Below, in pieces: positions 16,963-27,300 of a DNA stretch of 64,000 nt. Both the position numbers and the translations under genes were made by a program. Location: contig NZ_JBHRYQ010000001.1 in NCBI RefSeq assembly GCF_042649125.1, positions 4,154,001 to 4,218,000 on the forward strand, in the 5' to 3' direction. The notes beneath the pieces are model-generated. The model was not told where the DNA came from. It saw only the letters and a program-made list of their open reading frames with translations, and did no database searches. Every line of letters begins with the position of its first letter. Within the stretch, counting starts at the first letter, position 1. This DNA is from Leadbetterella lacunae. Its GTDB lineage: Bacteria; Bacteroidota; Bacteroidia; Cytophagales; Spirosomataceae.

Positions 16963-17637
16963 ATGAAATTTAAAGTCATTTTTAGTATTGTCGCCATGTT
17001 TATTGGTGCTGTTCAGTTTGTTTCCGCCCAAAAAACCAAGTTATTTAGTGCAAAACACAAGGATACTTTTTATGGGTTTGAACCCAGTTTAGGTCGCATA
17101 GAAAATCCTTCAGATTTGTTTAATATCGAAAACAAAAAAATACATCTTTTCGGGCCTAAACCGGGCTATTTAATTACGAAAGACTCATACAAAAACTTTG
17201 AATTAAGGGCTCAATACTGCTGGAACTTAGACTCAACGATTACTCAAAAACCAGGCAAGAAAAATAGTGGGCTTATGTATTTGGTACCTCACGGCACCAA
17301 AGATACCCTGTGGCCAAAAGGCTTTCAATATCAAATAAAAGAAGGCGGTACCGGAGACTTTGTATTGCTTCAAGAAGTAACTGTAGATGTAAAAGGCATC
17401 AAAACCACAGCAGGTAGAAGTGTAACTTCCGCTCGTTTTTTAGATGCAGAAAAACCATTGGGCGAGTGGAATACCATAGTTATTACAAAAAGCAATGGCG
17501 TGATAAAACAAGAGCTAAACGGTTTATTGGTAAATGAAGGAACAAACCCAAGTATAAATGAAGGCCGTATCTTACTGCAGTTTGAGGGCTATCCGATAGA
17601 TTTCAGAAAGATTTATATTCGAAAAAAGAAGAAATAA
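16963..17637 (+). CDS. DUF1080 (3-keto-disaccharide hydrolase-like) exported protein
   Basis: This 224-residue protein has a signal peptide (about 1-22, ending VSAQ) and one DUF1080 domain: 'YFELRAQYCWN' style segment (here NFELRAQYCWN), 'KNSGLMYLVPHG', 'WPKGFQYQIKEGGTGDF' and 'GEWNTIVITKSNGVIKQELNGLLVNE'. DUF1080 proteins are concanavalin-like sandwich proteins often next to glycoside hydrolases, and some hydrolyse 3-keto sugars. The GH92 gene follows 166 bases downstream, separated by a probable terminator. Confidence 0.85.
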   Translation: MKFKVIFSIVAMFIGAVQFVSAQKTKLFSAKHKDTFYGFEPSLGRIENPSDLFNIENKKIHLFGPKPGYLITKDSYKNFELRAQYCWNLDSTITQKPGKKNSGLMYLVPHGTKDTLWPKGFQYQIKEGGTGDFVLLQEVTVDVKGIKTTAGRSVTSARFLDAEKPLGEWNTIVITKSNGVIKQELNGLLVNEGTNPSINEGRILLQFEGYPIDFRKIYIRKKKK

Positions 17638-17651
17638 GCATTTTGACTTTT

Positions 17652-17676
17652 GTGGTAAAAACCCACTTTTTTTTTA
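17652..17676 (+). terminator. Probable terminator after the DUF1080 gene
   Basis: GTGG pairs with CCAC (with one extra base) followed by about ten T, 14 bases after the stop codon. Confidence 0.5.
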
Positions 17677-17803
17677 ATAACCGCTATGAAAAGCCTACTG
17701 ATACTTTTCCGTTAATTATTGGTGTCCTTTTTATTTTAGAATTGTACTAAGGTTTTTACGCTTATTTTTATAAAATAATATTCAACCTTTTCTATCAAGT
17801 TCT

Positions 17804-20086
17804 ATGAAAAAAAGTTTTGCATTTCTATGTTTAATCTTGGTTTTTTCGGCCTGTAAATCTACCAAAAAAACGCTAGTCGGCTTCGTAAACCCAATGATAG
17901 GCACTGCACCCTCAAGCACACCAAGTACACTCAGACACAGCGAAGCCAAAGAAAATAACTCGCAAGTGGTGCCCTTTGTGACGGTGCCTTTTGGTATGAC
18001 CAACTGGACGCCACAAACACAAGCCACGGAGATAAAATGCGTGTCGCCTTATTATTACAAAGATTCCATATTTACGGGTTTCAGAGGAAGCCATTGGCTT
18101 AGCGGCTCGTGTGTGCAAGACTACGCCAGCATGACCATTATGCCGGTTTCGGGGGCATTGAAAGTACAGGCCCAAGACCGCGGCGTAGTGTTTTCCCACA
18201 AAAACGAAATGGCTTCGCCCTACCTGTATACCTTAGATTTGGTGCCTTATAAAATAAAAACAGCCATGACGGCCACTTCCAGAGCGGGACTTTTTGAGTT
18301 TACGTTTGGCAAAGAAGGGGAGGCCCACGTAGTAGTAAATCCAAATTCTGACGAAGGCCAAGGATATGTGAAAGTTATAAAAGAAAAAAACGAAATAGTA
18401 GGCTACAATCCCGTGCACAGAATCTATCAAGGCAGCGGCACTTCGGCTGGTTTTAGTGGGTATTTTGTGGTTCGGTTCCAAAAAGCCTTCTCTGGTTTTG
18501 GAGTTTATGAAGGTCAAAATGTGTTGGCGAACCAAATAGAGATTTCGGATAAGAAAAACTTAGGAGGCTACGCTACTTTTAATGTAAAAAATGGAGAAAA
18601 GATATTTGTAAAAATAGGCACCTCATTTACCTCCATAGAAGAAGCCCGTAAAAACTTAGATGCAGAAACCACCAATTTGAGTTTTGCGGAAGCGGTTAAA
18701 AACCTTAAAGCATCATGGGAAAAAACACTTCAAAAAGTGAACATAGAAACGCCCATTTATGACGACAAGGTAAAGTTTTACACAGCCATGTATCACAGTT
18801 TTTTACACCCAAGAACCTATAGTGATGTCAGTGGCTCGTATCCAAAGTTTGGAGGTGGCCAAGAGGTCATGAATATTAAAGACGGAGTCTATTATTCAGA
18901 TTTTTCTATGTGGGATACCTACCGAGCTTTGCACCCACTATTTAATCTTTTGATTCCGAAGCGAAACGGCGACATGATGCAAAGTCTCATGCTGACAGCC
19001 AAGCAAGGCGGTTGGTTGCCGATATTTCCGATGTGGAATAGCTACACTTCAGCCATGATAGGCGACCACGCAGTAGCGGCTATTGGCGATGCTTACATCA
19101 AAAATAACGTGGAAATAAGCGAAGAGTCGTATCAATATTTATTAAAAAATGCATTTGAATCTCCAGCCACTCAAAAAGAATACCTCGAAGGCAAAGGAAG
19201 GCGAGGCCTTACTTCTTACTTAAAATATGGGTATGTGCCGCTAGAAGACAAAGTTTTGGAGTCGTTTCACAAAGGCGAGCAGGTTTCTAGAACCTTGGAA
19301 TACGCCTTCGATGATTTTGTATTGAGTCAAATAGCACAGAAAAAAGGAGATGCTCAAAATGCAGAAATCCTTAAAAAAAGGGCACTGAATTATAAAAATG
19401 TATACAGCCCGGCTGATTCTACAGTGCGAGGTAGATTTATAGATGGCAGTTTTACAGACCAATATGACAAGTTTATCCGAATGCCGTATATCACCGAGGG
19501 CACGCCTTATCAATACACGTGGTATGTCCCGCAAGACATAGCGGGCTTGGCTCAGATTATGGGCGGCGAGCAGGCTTTCGCAGCCAATCTTGACAGGTTT
19601 CATGCCGCAGGGCAGTATTGGCACGGCAACGAGCCGGGGCATCAGATTCCGTTTTTGTATAACTATGTTGGGCAGCCTTGGAAAACCCAGAAACTCGTGA
19701 GGGAGATTTTAGAGAGCGAATATGACAGCAATGTGGGCGGCTTAAGCGGAAATGACGACGGCGGACAAATGTCTGCATGGTATGTATTTGCGGCTATGGG
19801 TCTTTACCCGGTCAGCCCTGGGGTGCCTGAGTATATTATTTCTGGGCCGCAGTTTGAAAAGCTTTCTATCAAGTTCGAAAATGGTAATATCCTTAAAATG
19901 GAAGCCAAAGGGGCCTCACAAAAAGACAAGTATATACAGAAGGTTATATTTAACGGAAAAGAAATTTCGAGTCCGAGTATCTCACATTTTGAACTTATTA
20001 AAGGAGGGAGATTGGTGTTCGTGCTTGGTAATAAGCCAAGTAAGACTTGGGGGATTACAGAAAGACCTTACTCAATTTCGAAATGA
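17804..20086 (+). CDS. Glycoside hydrolase family 92 lipoprotein (alpha-mannosidase-like)
   Basis: This 760-residue protein is a GH92 enzyme, a calcium-dependent exo-alpha-mannosidase family. It has a lipoprotein signal with cysteine 17 (LVFSAC) and the family motifs 'VNPMIGT' near the start, 'GFRGSHWLSGSCVQDY', then 'GNEPGHQIPFLYNYVGQPW' with the putative catalytic acid Glu, and 'GLSGNDDGGQMSAWYVFAAMGLYPV' with the Asp pair expected for the base. Cell surface or periplasmic, it would release mannose from oligosaccharides or N-glycans. Length and motifs are intact. Confidence 0.94.
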   Translation: MKKSFAFLCLILVFSACKSTKKTLVGFVNPMIGTAPSSTPSTLRHSEAKENNSQVVPFVTVPFGMTNWTPQTQATEIKCVSPYYYKDSIFTGFRGSHWLSGSCVQDYASMTIMPVSGALKVQAQDRGVVFSHKNEMASPYLYTLDLVPYKIKTAMTATSRAGLFEFTFGKEGEAHVVVNPNSDEGQGYVKVIKEKNEIVGYNPVHRIYQGSGTSAGFSGYFVVRFQKAFSGFGVYEGQNVLANQIEISDKKNLGGYATFNVKNGEKIFVKIGTSFTSIEEARKNLDAETTNLSFAEAVKNLKASWEKTLQKVNIETPIYDDKVKFYTAMYHSFLHPRTYSDVSGSYPKFGGGQEVMNIKDGVYYSDFSMWDTYRALHPLFNLLIPKRNGDMMQSLMLTAKQGGWLPIFPMWNSYTSAMIGDHAVAAIGDAYIKNNVEISEESYQYLLKNAFESPATQKEYLEGKGRRGLTSYLKYGYVPLEDKVLESFHKGEQVSRTLEYAFDDFVLSQIAQKKGDAQNAEILKKRALNYKNVYSPADSTVRGRFIDGSFTDQYDKFIRMPYITEGTPYQYTWYVPQDIAGLAQIMGGEQAFAANLDRFHAAGQYWHGNEPGHQIPFLYNYVGQPWKTQKLVREILESEYDSNVGGLSGNDDGGQMSAWYVFAAMGLYPVSPGVPEYIISGPQFEKLSIKFENGNILKMEAKGASQKDKYIQKVIFNGKEISSPSISHFELIKGGRLVFVLGNKPSKTWGITERPYSISK

Positions 20087-20177
20087 TATTTTTAATTGCA
20101 AAAAAATAAAAATATTTTTAATCCTTGCCGCAAGTTTTAAGTCCAAAGCGTATCTAATCAAATAGATCAGAATTGAT

Positions 20178-20720
20178 TTGGAAGAAAATAAACTAATTTC
20201 TTTGCTCAAACAGCAAGATGAAGCTGCATTTAAATTTTTGGTAGAAAAGTACCAGAGGAAGGTTTATAATGTGGTGTTGTCATTGGTGCAAAACCTCGAA
20301 GAGGCCGAAGACCTAGCACAGGAAGTGTTTGTGGAGGTGTATCAGTCTGTTGGGAGTTTTAGGGGAGACGCTAGCCTAAATACCTGGCTGTATCGGATTG
20401 CCACCACCAAAGCTCTAGGATCTATTCGGAAAGCCAAAGCTAAAAAGCGGTTTTCGTTTTTGGGGAGACTTTTTGGTGAGGACGACGTGCCCGATGTGCC
20501 AGATTTTGAGCATCCGGGTGTGGTTTTGGAGCAAAAGGAAATGGCGGGCGTACTTTTTAAAAGAATCAACGAGTTACCCGAAAATCAACGAACGGCATAT
20601 ACACTGGCACAGGTAGAAGGCCTTAGTTATCAGGAAGTAGCGGCGGTGATGGAAATGAGTGTTTCGGCCATAGAGTCTTTGTTGTTTAGAGCAAAACAAA
20701 AACATGAAAAATCAAAATAA
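20178..20720 (+). CDS. ECF-type RNA polymerase sigma factor
   Basis: This 180-residue protein starts with a TTG at 20178, the only reasonable start. It shows sigma region 2 (about 15-80, 'EYQRKVYNVVLSLVQNLEEAEDLAQEVFVEVYQSVGSFRGDASLNTWLYRIATTKAL', here with KYQRKVYN) and region 4 (about 120-175, 'LPENQRTAYTLAQVEGLSYQEVAAVMEMSVSAIESLLFRAKQ'). It lies after the GH92 gene. Such sigma factors usually are paired with a membrane anti-sigma factor encoded next; here only a broken remnant is seen at 20704. Target genes are not known. Confidence 0.9.
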   Translation: MEENKLISLLKQQDEAAFKFLVEKYQRKVYNVVLSLVQNLEEAEDLAQEVFVEVYQSVGSFRGDASLNTWLYRIATTKALGSIRKAKAKKRFSFLGRLFGEDDVPDVPDFEHPGVVLEQKEMAGVLFKRINELPENQRTAYTLAQVEGLSYQEVAAVMEMSVSAIESLLFRAKQKHEKSK

Positions 20721-20868
20721 AATTAATAATATCTAGTTTCTAGAGAAGTTTGAAATTTTTGAATTGGAGCAAAGACTATAAAATAGATGGTGTACAACCA
20801 CTATTACAGATAAAGATGGTAATGTTACATACTTTAAAGAAAGGTGTAGTGAACCAGCCGAAAATTAA
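20704..20868 (+). pseudogene. Possible remnant of an anti-sigma partner gene
   Basis: The frame from ATG 20704, overlapping the end of the sigma-factor gene as an anti-sigma gene would, reads MKNQNKINNI, stop (TAG at 20734), FLEKFEIFELEQRL, stop (TAA at 20779), then NRWCTTTITDKDGNVTYFKE and on to a stop at 20866. The first residues resemble the usual start of small proteins following sigma factors in this phylum. The frame stays protein-like across both stops, which suggests decay of a short gene, but the stretch is only 54 codons and could be chance. Confidence 0.3.
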
Positions 20869-20928
20869 TAACTATTTTATCAAAATGGGGAAAGATTGTT
20901 TACATCTTTCCCTAACTATATATTTTAA

Positions 20929-22071
20929 ATGAAAAATCTAATATTTTTTTTATTGACTGTTACACCATCTTTTGCCCAAAGTCTATACACTGGTAGAATT
21001 CTAAATAAAAATACAAATGAACCTATATTAGGTGTTACTATTTATTCACAGTTATCACCTACCACTGGAACAATATCCAATGAAAATGGTGAGTTTTCGG
21101 TAAAAATAAATGAAAATGGCGAAGAATTCATACTTAGCCATATTTCTTTTGATAAGGTAAAAGTTAAAATTTCTACCAATTCAAATGATACCTTTTATTT
21201 AAATCCAGCGAGTTTTACTTTACCTGAAGCCACAGTAGGCAATCCTGCCATTACTTTGATAAATCTGGTCATTAAAAAAGCAATCACTAATAAAAATGAA
21301 GAGTATTTTTCGAAGGCGTTTTATCAAAAAACCTCAATTTTTCAAGGCAATTACACAAAACTGCATGAAATGTTTTTTGAAATGTCATGGACTACAGAGG
21401 GTGTAAGGTTATGGCACCCAACTACAACAAGATATGCAGAAAAAAAATCACAAAGTTTTACTCATCAAAAATACATTTTTTCCTGTTTTTTGAAAACCAA
21501 AGTGTTCAGTGAGTATAAATATTATCCATTGAATACTCAAGATCCAAGTCAAAATTATAATTTTAAAATTATCAGATATTTAAATGAAGGAACTGAAAAT
21601 GAAATTGCTGTAGTTAATTGTAAACCAAATAAAAGCTTTAAAAACTTTACTTCTTTTACTGGAGATTTGTATATAGATACTCAAAACGAAATTCTGTTAA
21701 AAATAGATGGTATTTTTAAGGTACAAGTTTCATCTAAGTGGCACAATACAGATAAAGTAGAGGTTGTCTTTGAAAAGATAAATGGTAGGTCGCAATTTAA
21801 ATATTTGCATATTGTTTCTACCTCAAAAAAATCTTTTTCAAATAAAAAAAATATAGAAAAAGGTTGGATATATAGTATGGAACCTATTAATAACTTCTCT
21901 TCTGACAAATTATTTAAAGAAAATGAACCCGAAGATGATAGAGTATTTTTTAAAAATGCAAAGTATGTTAAAAGTTTTTGGGACAACCAGGTTCCCATTT
22001 TTCATACCCAGCTTGAAAAAGAGATAATTGCTTATTTTGAAAAAACAGGTAGTTTTATTGGAAATTTATGA
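20929..22071 (+). CDS. Carboxypeptidase-like regulatory domain exported protein
   Basis: This 380-residue protein has a signal peptide (about 1-17, ending SFAQS) and an N-terminal carboxypeptidase-like regulatory (CarboxypepD_reg-like) domain at about 20-95: 'GRILNKNTNEPILGVTIYSQLSPTTGTISNENGEFSVKI', as in many TonB-receptor relatives. The rest has no recognisable domain but fits exported proteins of this phylum. Its stop overlaps the ATG of the broken DoxX/MauE-like gene (ATGA at 22068). No function known. Confidence 0.75.
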   Translation: MKNLIFFLLTVTPSFAQSLYTGRILNKNTNEPILGVTIYSQLSPTTGTISNENGEFSVKINENGEEFILSHISFDKVKVKISTNSNDTFYLNPASFTLPEATVGNPAITLINLVIKKAITNKNEEYFSKAFYQKTSIFQGNYTKLHEMFFEMSWTTEGVRLWHPTTTRYAEKKSQSFTHQKYIFSCFLKTKVFSEYKYYPLNTQDPSQNYNFKIIRYLNEGTENEIAVVNCKPNKSFKNFTSFTGDLYIDTQNEILLKIDGIFKVQVSSKWHNTDKVEVVFEKINGRSQFKYLHIVSTSKKSFSNKKNIEKGWIYSMEPINNFSSDKLFKENEPEDDRVFFKNAKYVKSFWDNQVPIFHTQLEKEIIAYFEKTGSFIGNL

Positions 22072-22272
22072 ATTTGCTAAAAAAAATACAATCTTTTTTT
22101 AGGGGTCGTATTTATTATTAGCAGTTTTTCTAAAGCCATTGACTCGCAATCTTTCATTTATAAATTATGGGAATATGGAATTGGTTATTTTAGCTATCTA
22201 GCACCATTGATTTCTGGCGTTGAAGTTTTTCTTAGGATTTTCGATATTATTAAACTGCAAATTAAGATTTAG
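22068..22272 (+). pseudogene. Frameshifted, truncated DoxX/MauE-like membrane protein gene
   Basis: From ATG 22068 (overlapping the upstream stop) the frame reads MNLLKKIQSFF then fails at a run of seven T (22094-22100). Dropping one T gives a continuous protein-like frame, SFLGVVFIISSFSKAID, then a stretch with 'LWEYGIGYFSYLAPLISG' and a stop at 22270. This resembles the first third of a DoxX/MauE-type redox-associated membrane protein. The rest is missing. It is a broken gene, or a single-base sequencing error plus a real truncation. Downstream lies the SCO1-like gene, a plausible partner in redox handling. Confidence 0.55.
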
Positions 22273-22380
22273 TGCAATATTTTAATTGGAGCGAAGCATT
22301 CCCTCTAAAAGCAGCATCAAAATCAGTAAACTTATCAAATACATTTTGATCTAAAATAGACATTCTCTTGCCCGTGTCCA

Positions 22381-22911
22381 TTGATATACTCCATAATTGT
22401 AGATTCCCTCATTCGTCATAAAATATCTGATTTTGCATTTTTAGACCAAGATAGCGTGGTTTTTTCTTCTGAAATGATGAAGAATAAAATCCATGTAGCC
22501 AATTTTATATTTACGAGTTGTGGCAGTATTTGCCCTACCATGACCAAAAACTTCAAGCTAGTAGGAGATGCCTTTCCCAATGATTCAGATTTTGAAATGC
22601 TATCGTTTTCGGTTACGCCTTGGATAGATACTCCCTCAAAGCTAAAAAACTACAAAACACAAAATCAAATCACACAAAAAAACTGGCATTTTCTAACAGG
22701 AAACAAAGCGGACATTTATGCTTTGGCTCGTACTTCTTATTTTGCCGAAGAAGACCTTGGATTCACCAAAGACAGCACCGAGTTTTTGCATACGGAACAT
22801 GTACTTTTAGTCGATAAGAACCAGCACATAAGGGGAATTTATAACGGAACTCTTCAGCTCGAAATGGAGCAACTCATCAAAGATATTACTTCGCTCAAAA
22901 AAGAGAATTAA
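22381..22911 (+). CDS. SCO1/SenC-like thioredoxin-fold protein, probably N-truncated
   Basis: This 176-residue reading frame begins at a TTG and has a SCO1/SenC domain: 'FIFTSCGSICPTMTKNFKLV' with the CxxxC copper/thiol motif (Cys47, Cys51), 'FSVTPWIDTPSKLKNYK', 'NWHFLTGNKADIYALARTSYF' and the metal-ligand His in 'FLHTEHVLLVDK'. SCO proteins deliver copper to cytochrome oxidase or act in redox signalling. Homologues start with an export signal or lipobox; none is present here, and the sequence before residue 12 does not look conserved. It lies next to a broken membrane-protein gene, so the start of this gene may have been lost. Confidence 0.72.
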   Translation: MIYSIIVDSLIRHKISDFAFLDQDSVVFSSEMMKNKIHVANFIFTSCGSICPTMTKNFKLVGDAFPNDSDFEMLSFSVTPWIDTPSKLKNYKTQNQITQKNWHFLTGNKADIYALARTSYFAEEDLGFTKDSTEFLHTEHVLLVDKNQHIRGIYNGTLQLEMEQLIKDITSLKKEN

Positions 22912-23217
22912 TCAAGAATTTTCAATCTTATTTTTTCTTCTTATTTAAGAGTCATCTTTTAATAAAAAAGGTGGATTTGTCTCTAAGATTACCTTTATGT
23001 AATTTATTATGGCTTAGATTTGTTAATTATTTTTAGCTATTGTAAACTTAATTAGCTTCCAAGAGTTTTCTAAACTGTCAATTAAAGTTATTTTTTAGCA
23101 CAGATAATCTATTTATTGACTATTTGCGTATTTAAATTGGTTAAAAAATAACTAGGAGTTAGATTTCCTTTTGCCCTATAAATAATTATTCTTGATTGCG
23201 AATTAAATAAAAGAACT
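22912..23217. other. AT-rich gap before the ArsS operon
   Basis: No gene is visible on either strand. It must contain the promoter of the operon beginning at 23218, but I found no exact TAnnTTTG element and no convincing riboswitch. Confidence 0.4.
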
Positions 23218-24282
23218 ATGAATCCAGTAAAATCCTTAAAAGCTCAAAAACATGCACTAGGAGAATCAGAATTTCAGTTACAAGTACTAAATGATTCTGA
23301 AAAAATAGGGAAAGAACTCACACATTTTAGTGATAAACTAAGTGCAATTGGCCTTTTTCCTTTAAAACCCCTAAGTTTAGACATTTTACAAATAAATGTG
23401 GGTAAAATGTGTAACCAAGTATGTACACACTGCCACGTAGACGCCGGCCCAGACAGAAAAGAAATAATGACCCAAGAGACTATGCAGCAGATAGTTGATT
23501 TGGTAGAAAAACATACATTTACCACACTTGACCTCACCGGAGGAGCTCCCGAAATGAACCCGAATTTCAGATGGTTTATAGAAGCGGTAAGAGCCGTGGA
23601 TCAGCAAATAAATATCATCGTAAGGTGTAATTTGACTATCATTAGAGCTAATCCGAAATATTACGATCTGCCTGATTTTTTCAAAAAACACAGACTTGAA
23701 GTTGTGTCGTCGTTGCCAGCCACCAACATGTCGCGGACTGACTCGCAGCGAGGAAACGGTGTTTTCGATGACTCTATCAAAGCCCTTCAGATGCTAAATG
23801 AAGTTGGTTATGGACAAGACGGGTCGGGCTTAAAGCTCAATTTAGTTTATAATCCATCGGGTGCCTATTTGCCTTCTAATCAAGACAATATGGAAAAGGA
23901 CTACAAGCGAGTGCTCAAGTCTAAATTTGATATTGTATTTAATTCGCTTTACTGTATCACCAATATTCCAATTAGTAGATTCTTAGATTATTTGCTCATC
24001 AGCGGAAACTATGGGCAGTATATGGAGAAGTTGGTGGAATCTTATAACCCAGTTGCCGCAGCCGGCGTGATGTGCCGAAGCACCTTGTCTATAGGCTGGG
24101 ATGGGTATATTTTCGACTGTGATTTTAACCAAATGTTAGAACTTAAAGTTAAGTCAAAAGCCCAGCATATAGCAGACTTTGATTTTGATGATCTACTAAA
24201 TAGGGAAATAATTGTCAACCAACATTGTTACGGATGCACGGCTGCCGCGGGTAGTTCGTGTCATGGTGAAGTAGCCTCATAA
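23218..24282 (+). CDS. arsS: ArsS-family radical SAM protein
   Basis: This 354-residue protein has the radical SAM motif CNQVCTHC (Cys65, 69, 72) binding a 4Fe-4S cluster, followed by 'DAGPDRKEIM', 'TLDLTGGAPEMNPNF' and a C-terminal cysteine-rich region (DUF3641) with 'HCYGCTAAAGSSCHGE'. This is the ArsS family (TIGR04167), of which characterised members join dimethylarsenite to the 5'-deoxyadenosyl group of SAM in arsenosugar synthesis. Some relatives carry selenocysteine in the Cys-rich tail; here all codons encode cysteine. It opens an operon with SusC, SusD, a symporter and a phosphoesterase. Whether the substrate is arsenical here is not shown. Confidence 0.88.
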   Translation: MNPVKSLKAQKHALGESEFQLQVLNDSEKIGKELTHFSDKLSAIGLFPLKPLSLDILQINVGKMCNQVCTHCHVDAGPDRKEIMTQETMQQIVDLVEKHTFTTLDLTGGAPEMNPNFRWFIEAVRAVDQQINIIVRCNLTIIRANPKYYDLPDFFKKHRLEVVSSLPATNMSRTDSQRGNGVFDDSIKALQMLNEVGYGQDGSGLKLNLVYNPSGAYLPSNQDNMEKDYKRVLKSKFDIVFNSLYCITNIPISRFLDYLLISGNYGQYMEKLVESYNPVAAAGVMCRSTLSIGWDGYIFDCDFNQMLELKVKSKAQHIADFDFDDLLNREIIVNQHCYGCTAAAGSSCHGEVAS

Positions 24283-24309
24283 TTTACAGCTTTCATTCAT
24301 TTTATTTTT

Positions 24310-27300
24310 ATGATAAAAAATATATTTCTTAGCAAAAGTCTCTATATAATGGGACTTGTCTTTTGGAGCTTGTTTGGTTTTTCTCAAGACCTAAAAAAGG
24401 TTTCAGGAAAAGTAGTAGATAAGCAAACTAATGAGCCGATTGTAGGGGCAGCTATTCAGGTTTTGAATACTAAAAAGCAAATTGGAACGACTTCTGACAC
24501 CGAAGGAGATTTTACTTTAAATGTACCCGAAAATGCAGAAAAAATCAAAGTTTCGATAGTGGGGTATACTTCCAAAGAAGTCACGATTACAGGCAGTGTT
24601 TTAGCTATATTGTTAGAGCCGGGTCAAATTTTAGATGAAGTGGTGGTAACCGCACTAGGCCTTGAGCGTCAGTCGAAAAACTTGGGTTATGCTCTCCAAA
24701 AACTTGATGGAAAAGAGATTTCGAACACCAAAGCTGTGAATTTCCTCGATAATTTAGCCGGAAAAGTGGCCGGCTTAACCGTGGTTTCGGGCAGCACCGG
24801 CGTAGGAGGTACTTCGCGTATAAGTATCAGAGGCGAATCTTCATTTACGAACACCAATCCGCTTTTTGTTGTAGACGGCATTCCGATAAATAACAACACT
24901 ATCATCAATAATGTAAACGACGACGCCAACGGTTTTATGGAGGTGGACTTTGGAAATGGAGCCATGGAAGTAAATCCCGATGATATCGCGTCTGTGTCGG
25001 TTTTGAAAGGGCCTTCTGCTGCAGCTTTGTATGGAACGCGGGCGTCAAATGGCGTGATAGTGATAACTACCAAAAAAGGCTCCCCCCAAAAAGGCCTCGG
25101 CATTTCATTTAACTCTACTTTTTTCTCTGAATCTCCTTTTAAACTTCCGCAGTTTCAAAACACCTACGGACAGGGAAACAGTGGAGCCTTTGCCTATAAA
25201 AATGGTTTGGGCGGCGGCGTCAATGATAACATTACTTACAGTTATGGGCCTAAGCTGGACGCAGGTATTAATGTGGCACAGTTTGATAGTCCGGTAACTT
25301 TGCCCAATGGCAGCACAGTAAGAGCGGGAGATATAGCGGTTTATAGTGGTCAAGCCATAACGCCAACGCCTTTTAATTCACAACCCAACAACCTCAAAGA
25401 TTTTTACCAAACTGGCAATACTACAATCAATAACTTGGCTATATCGGGAGGTTTTGATAAGGGAAATTACAGGCTCTCGCTTACAAACTTAGACAGCAAA
25501 TCTATTATTCCGGGTGTGGATTTACAGCGTAAAAACATTTCAACGTCACTAAATTTTTCACCTATACAGAAGTTGAAAATCAGTTCGAATATTAATTATG
25601 TAAATTCTTCGAGCGACAACCGCCCTGCTACCAAATATGGCTCTGAAAATGTTAATTACAGTTTAGTGGCTTGGCTTGGTAGGTCAAATAACATAGAGTC
25701 ACTGCGAAATTACTGGCAACCCGGGCTTGAAAATGTAGAACAATATTCGTTTAATTATACCTACTTCGACAATCCGTTTTTTACACTTTACGAAAACCGA
25801 AATGGCTTTAACCGTGATCGAGTTTTTGGCAATATTTCGGCTAAATATGATTTCACGCCTGAGCTTTCGCTTTCCGTTCGGTCAGGTATAGACAATCAAA
25901 TAGAAAAACGAACTTTCAGAAGAAACTTTAGCTCTAATAGATTTAAACAAGGAGCATACGCCGAGCAAAATGTTTTGTATAAAGAAGTCAACACTGATTT
26001 TCTTTTAAATTACAACAAAAACTTAGGCGATTTTATAGCTGATTTTTCGGCAGGAGGAAACCGAATGGATCAAAATGCGAACATGGATCAAACCCAAACA
26101 CTTTCTTTAGCTCAACCCGGCATTTTTTCATTTTCTAATGCGGCTTCGCCATTGGAATACTACCAAACAGTAGGTCTCAAACGAATCAACAGTTTGTATG
26201 GTTTGGCTAAGTTTAGTTATAAAAACTATTTGTTTTTAGACATAACCGGCCGAAACGACTGGTCGAGCTCATTGGCAAGTATAAGTTCGTCTTCCAACAC
26301 CTCCTTCTTTTATCCGTCTGTTTCGGGAAGTTTTGTGGTTTCTAATTTGGCCAATTTGCCCGAAAGTATCTCATTTGCCAAAATTAGAGCCAGCATAGCG
26401 AGTGTAGGAAATGACACCAATCCGTTTCAAACTGCGGGTACTTTTGTGAGCAGCACTGCCGTTGGTGGTTTGCCTACATTTACTGACCAAACCCAAATAG
26501 CGAACGCCAACCTAAAACCCGAGCAGATAACTTCGGTAGAAGTAGGGGCAGATGTGCGTTTTTTCAACGATAGATTAAAAATAGATGTTACGTATTTTAA
26601 TTCATTAAATAAAAATCAGATTCTGTCTTTACCCATTGCGGTTTCGTCAGGTTATGACCAAAGAAGTATAAATGGTGGTGCCGTTCGTAGTCATGGTTTT
26701 GAGGCTATTTTGGGAATAGACCTTGTGCATAATTCGCCTTTTAAATGGAATACAAATTTTAACTTTTCTATGTACAAAAACATAGTGGAGAGTCTGCCTG
26801 ACGGTGCCAAAACCATCACATTAGCTTACAATAGAATATACGACAACGTAAACCAGACCATTTGGTATCAAGTAAAAGAAGGCGGCCGAATGGGCGATAT
26901 GTACGGAACTGGATACAAGAAAAATGAGGCGGGACAATTTATCATAGGTTCAGACGGCAGGTACATAGTAGACAATACCCTGATTAAACTCGGCAATTAC
27001 AACCCAGATTTTATTTTGGGTATGTATAATACATTTTCTTACAAAGACTTTTCTGCAAACTTGCTTTTAGACTGGCGACAAGGCGGTCAGTTGGTGTCGA
27101 GAACCTTGGCTTTAGCAGGTGTGGCGGGGCAACTAAAAGAAACGGAAAATAGACCCGAAGCAGGTATTGTAGCCGAAGGTGTGGTAAATGTAGGCACAGT
27201 AGAAAGTCCTGTTTATCAGCCAAATACCAAGGCCGTAAGTGCAGAAACGTATTACAGAATGTATTATGATAGAAACCACGAGGAAAATAATACCTATGAC

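Noticed and set aside
20750..20932. A 60-codon plus-strand frame between the sigma factor and the next gene
   Set aside because: Its TTG start and residue content (DGVQPLLQIKMVMLHTLKK) are not convincing, and another frame here (20704-20868) looks more protein-like.
24240..24260. Selenocysteine in the ArsS cysteine-rich tail
   Set aside because: Some ArsS relatives use TGA there, but every codon in the CYGCTAAAGSSC stretch is a normal TGT/TGC or other sense codon.
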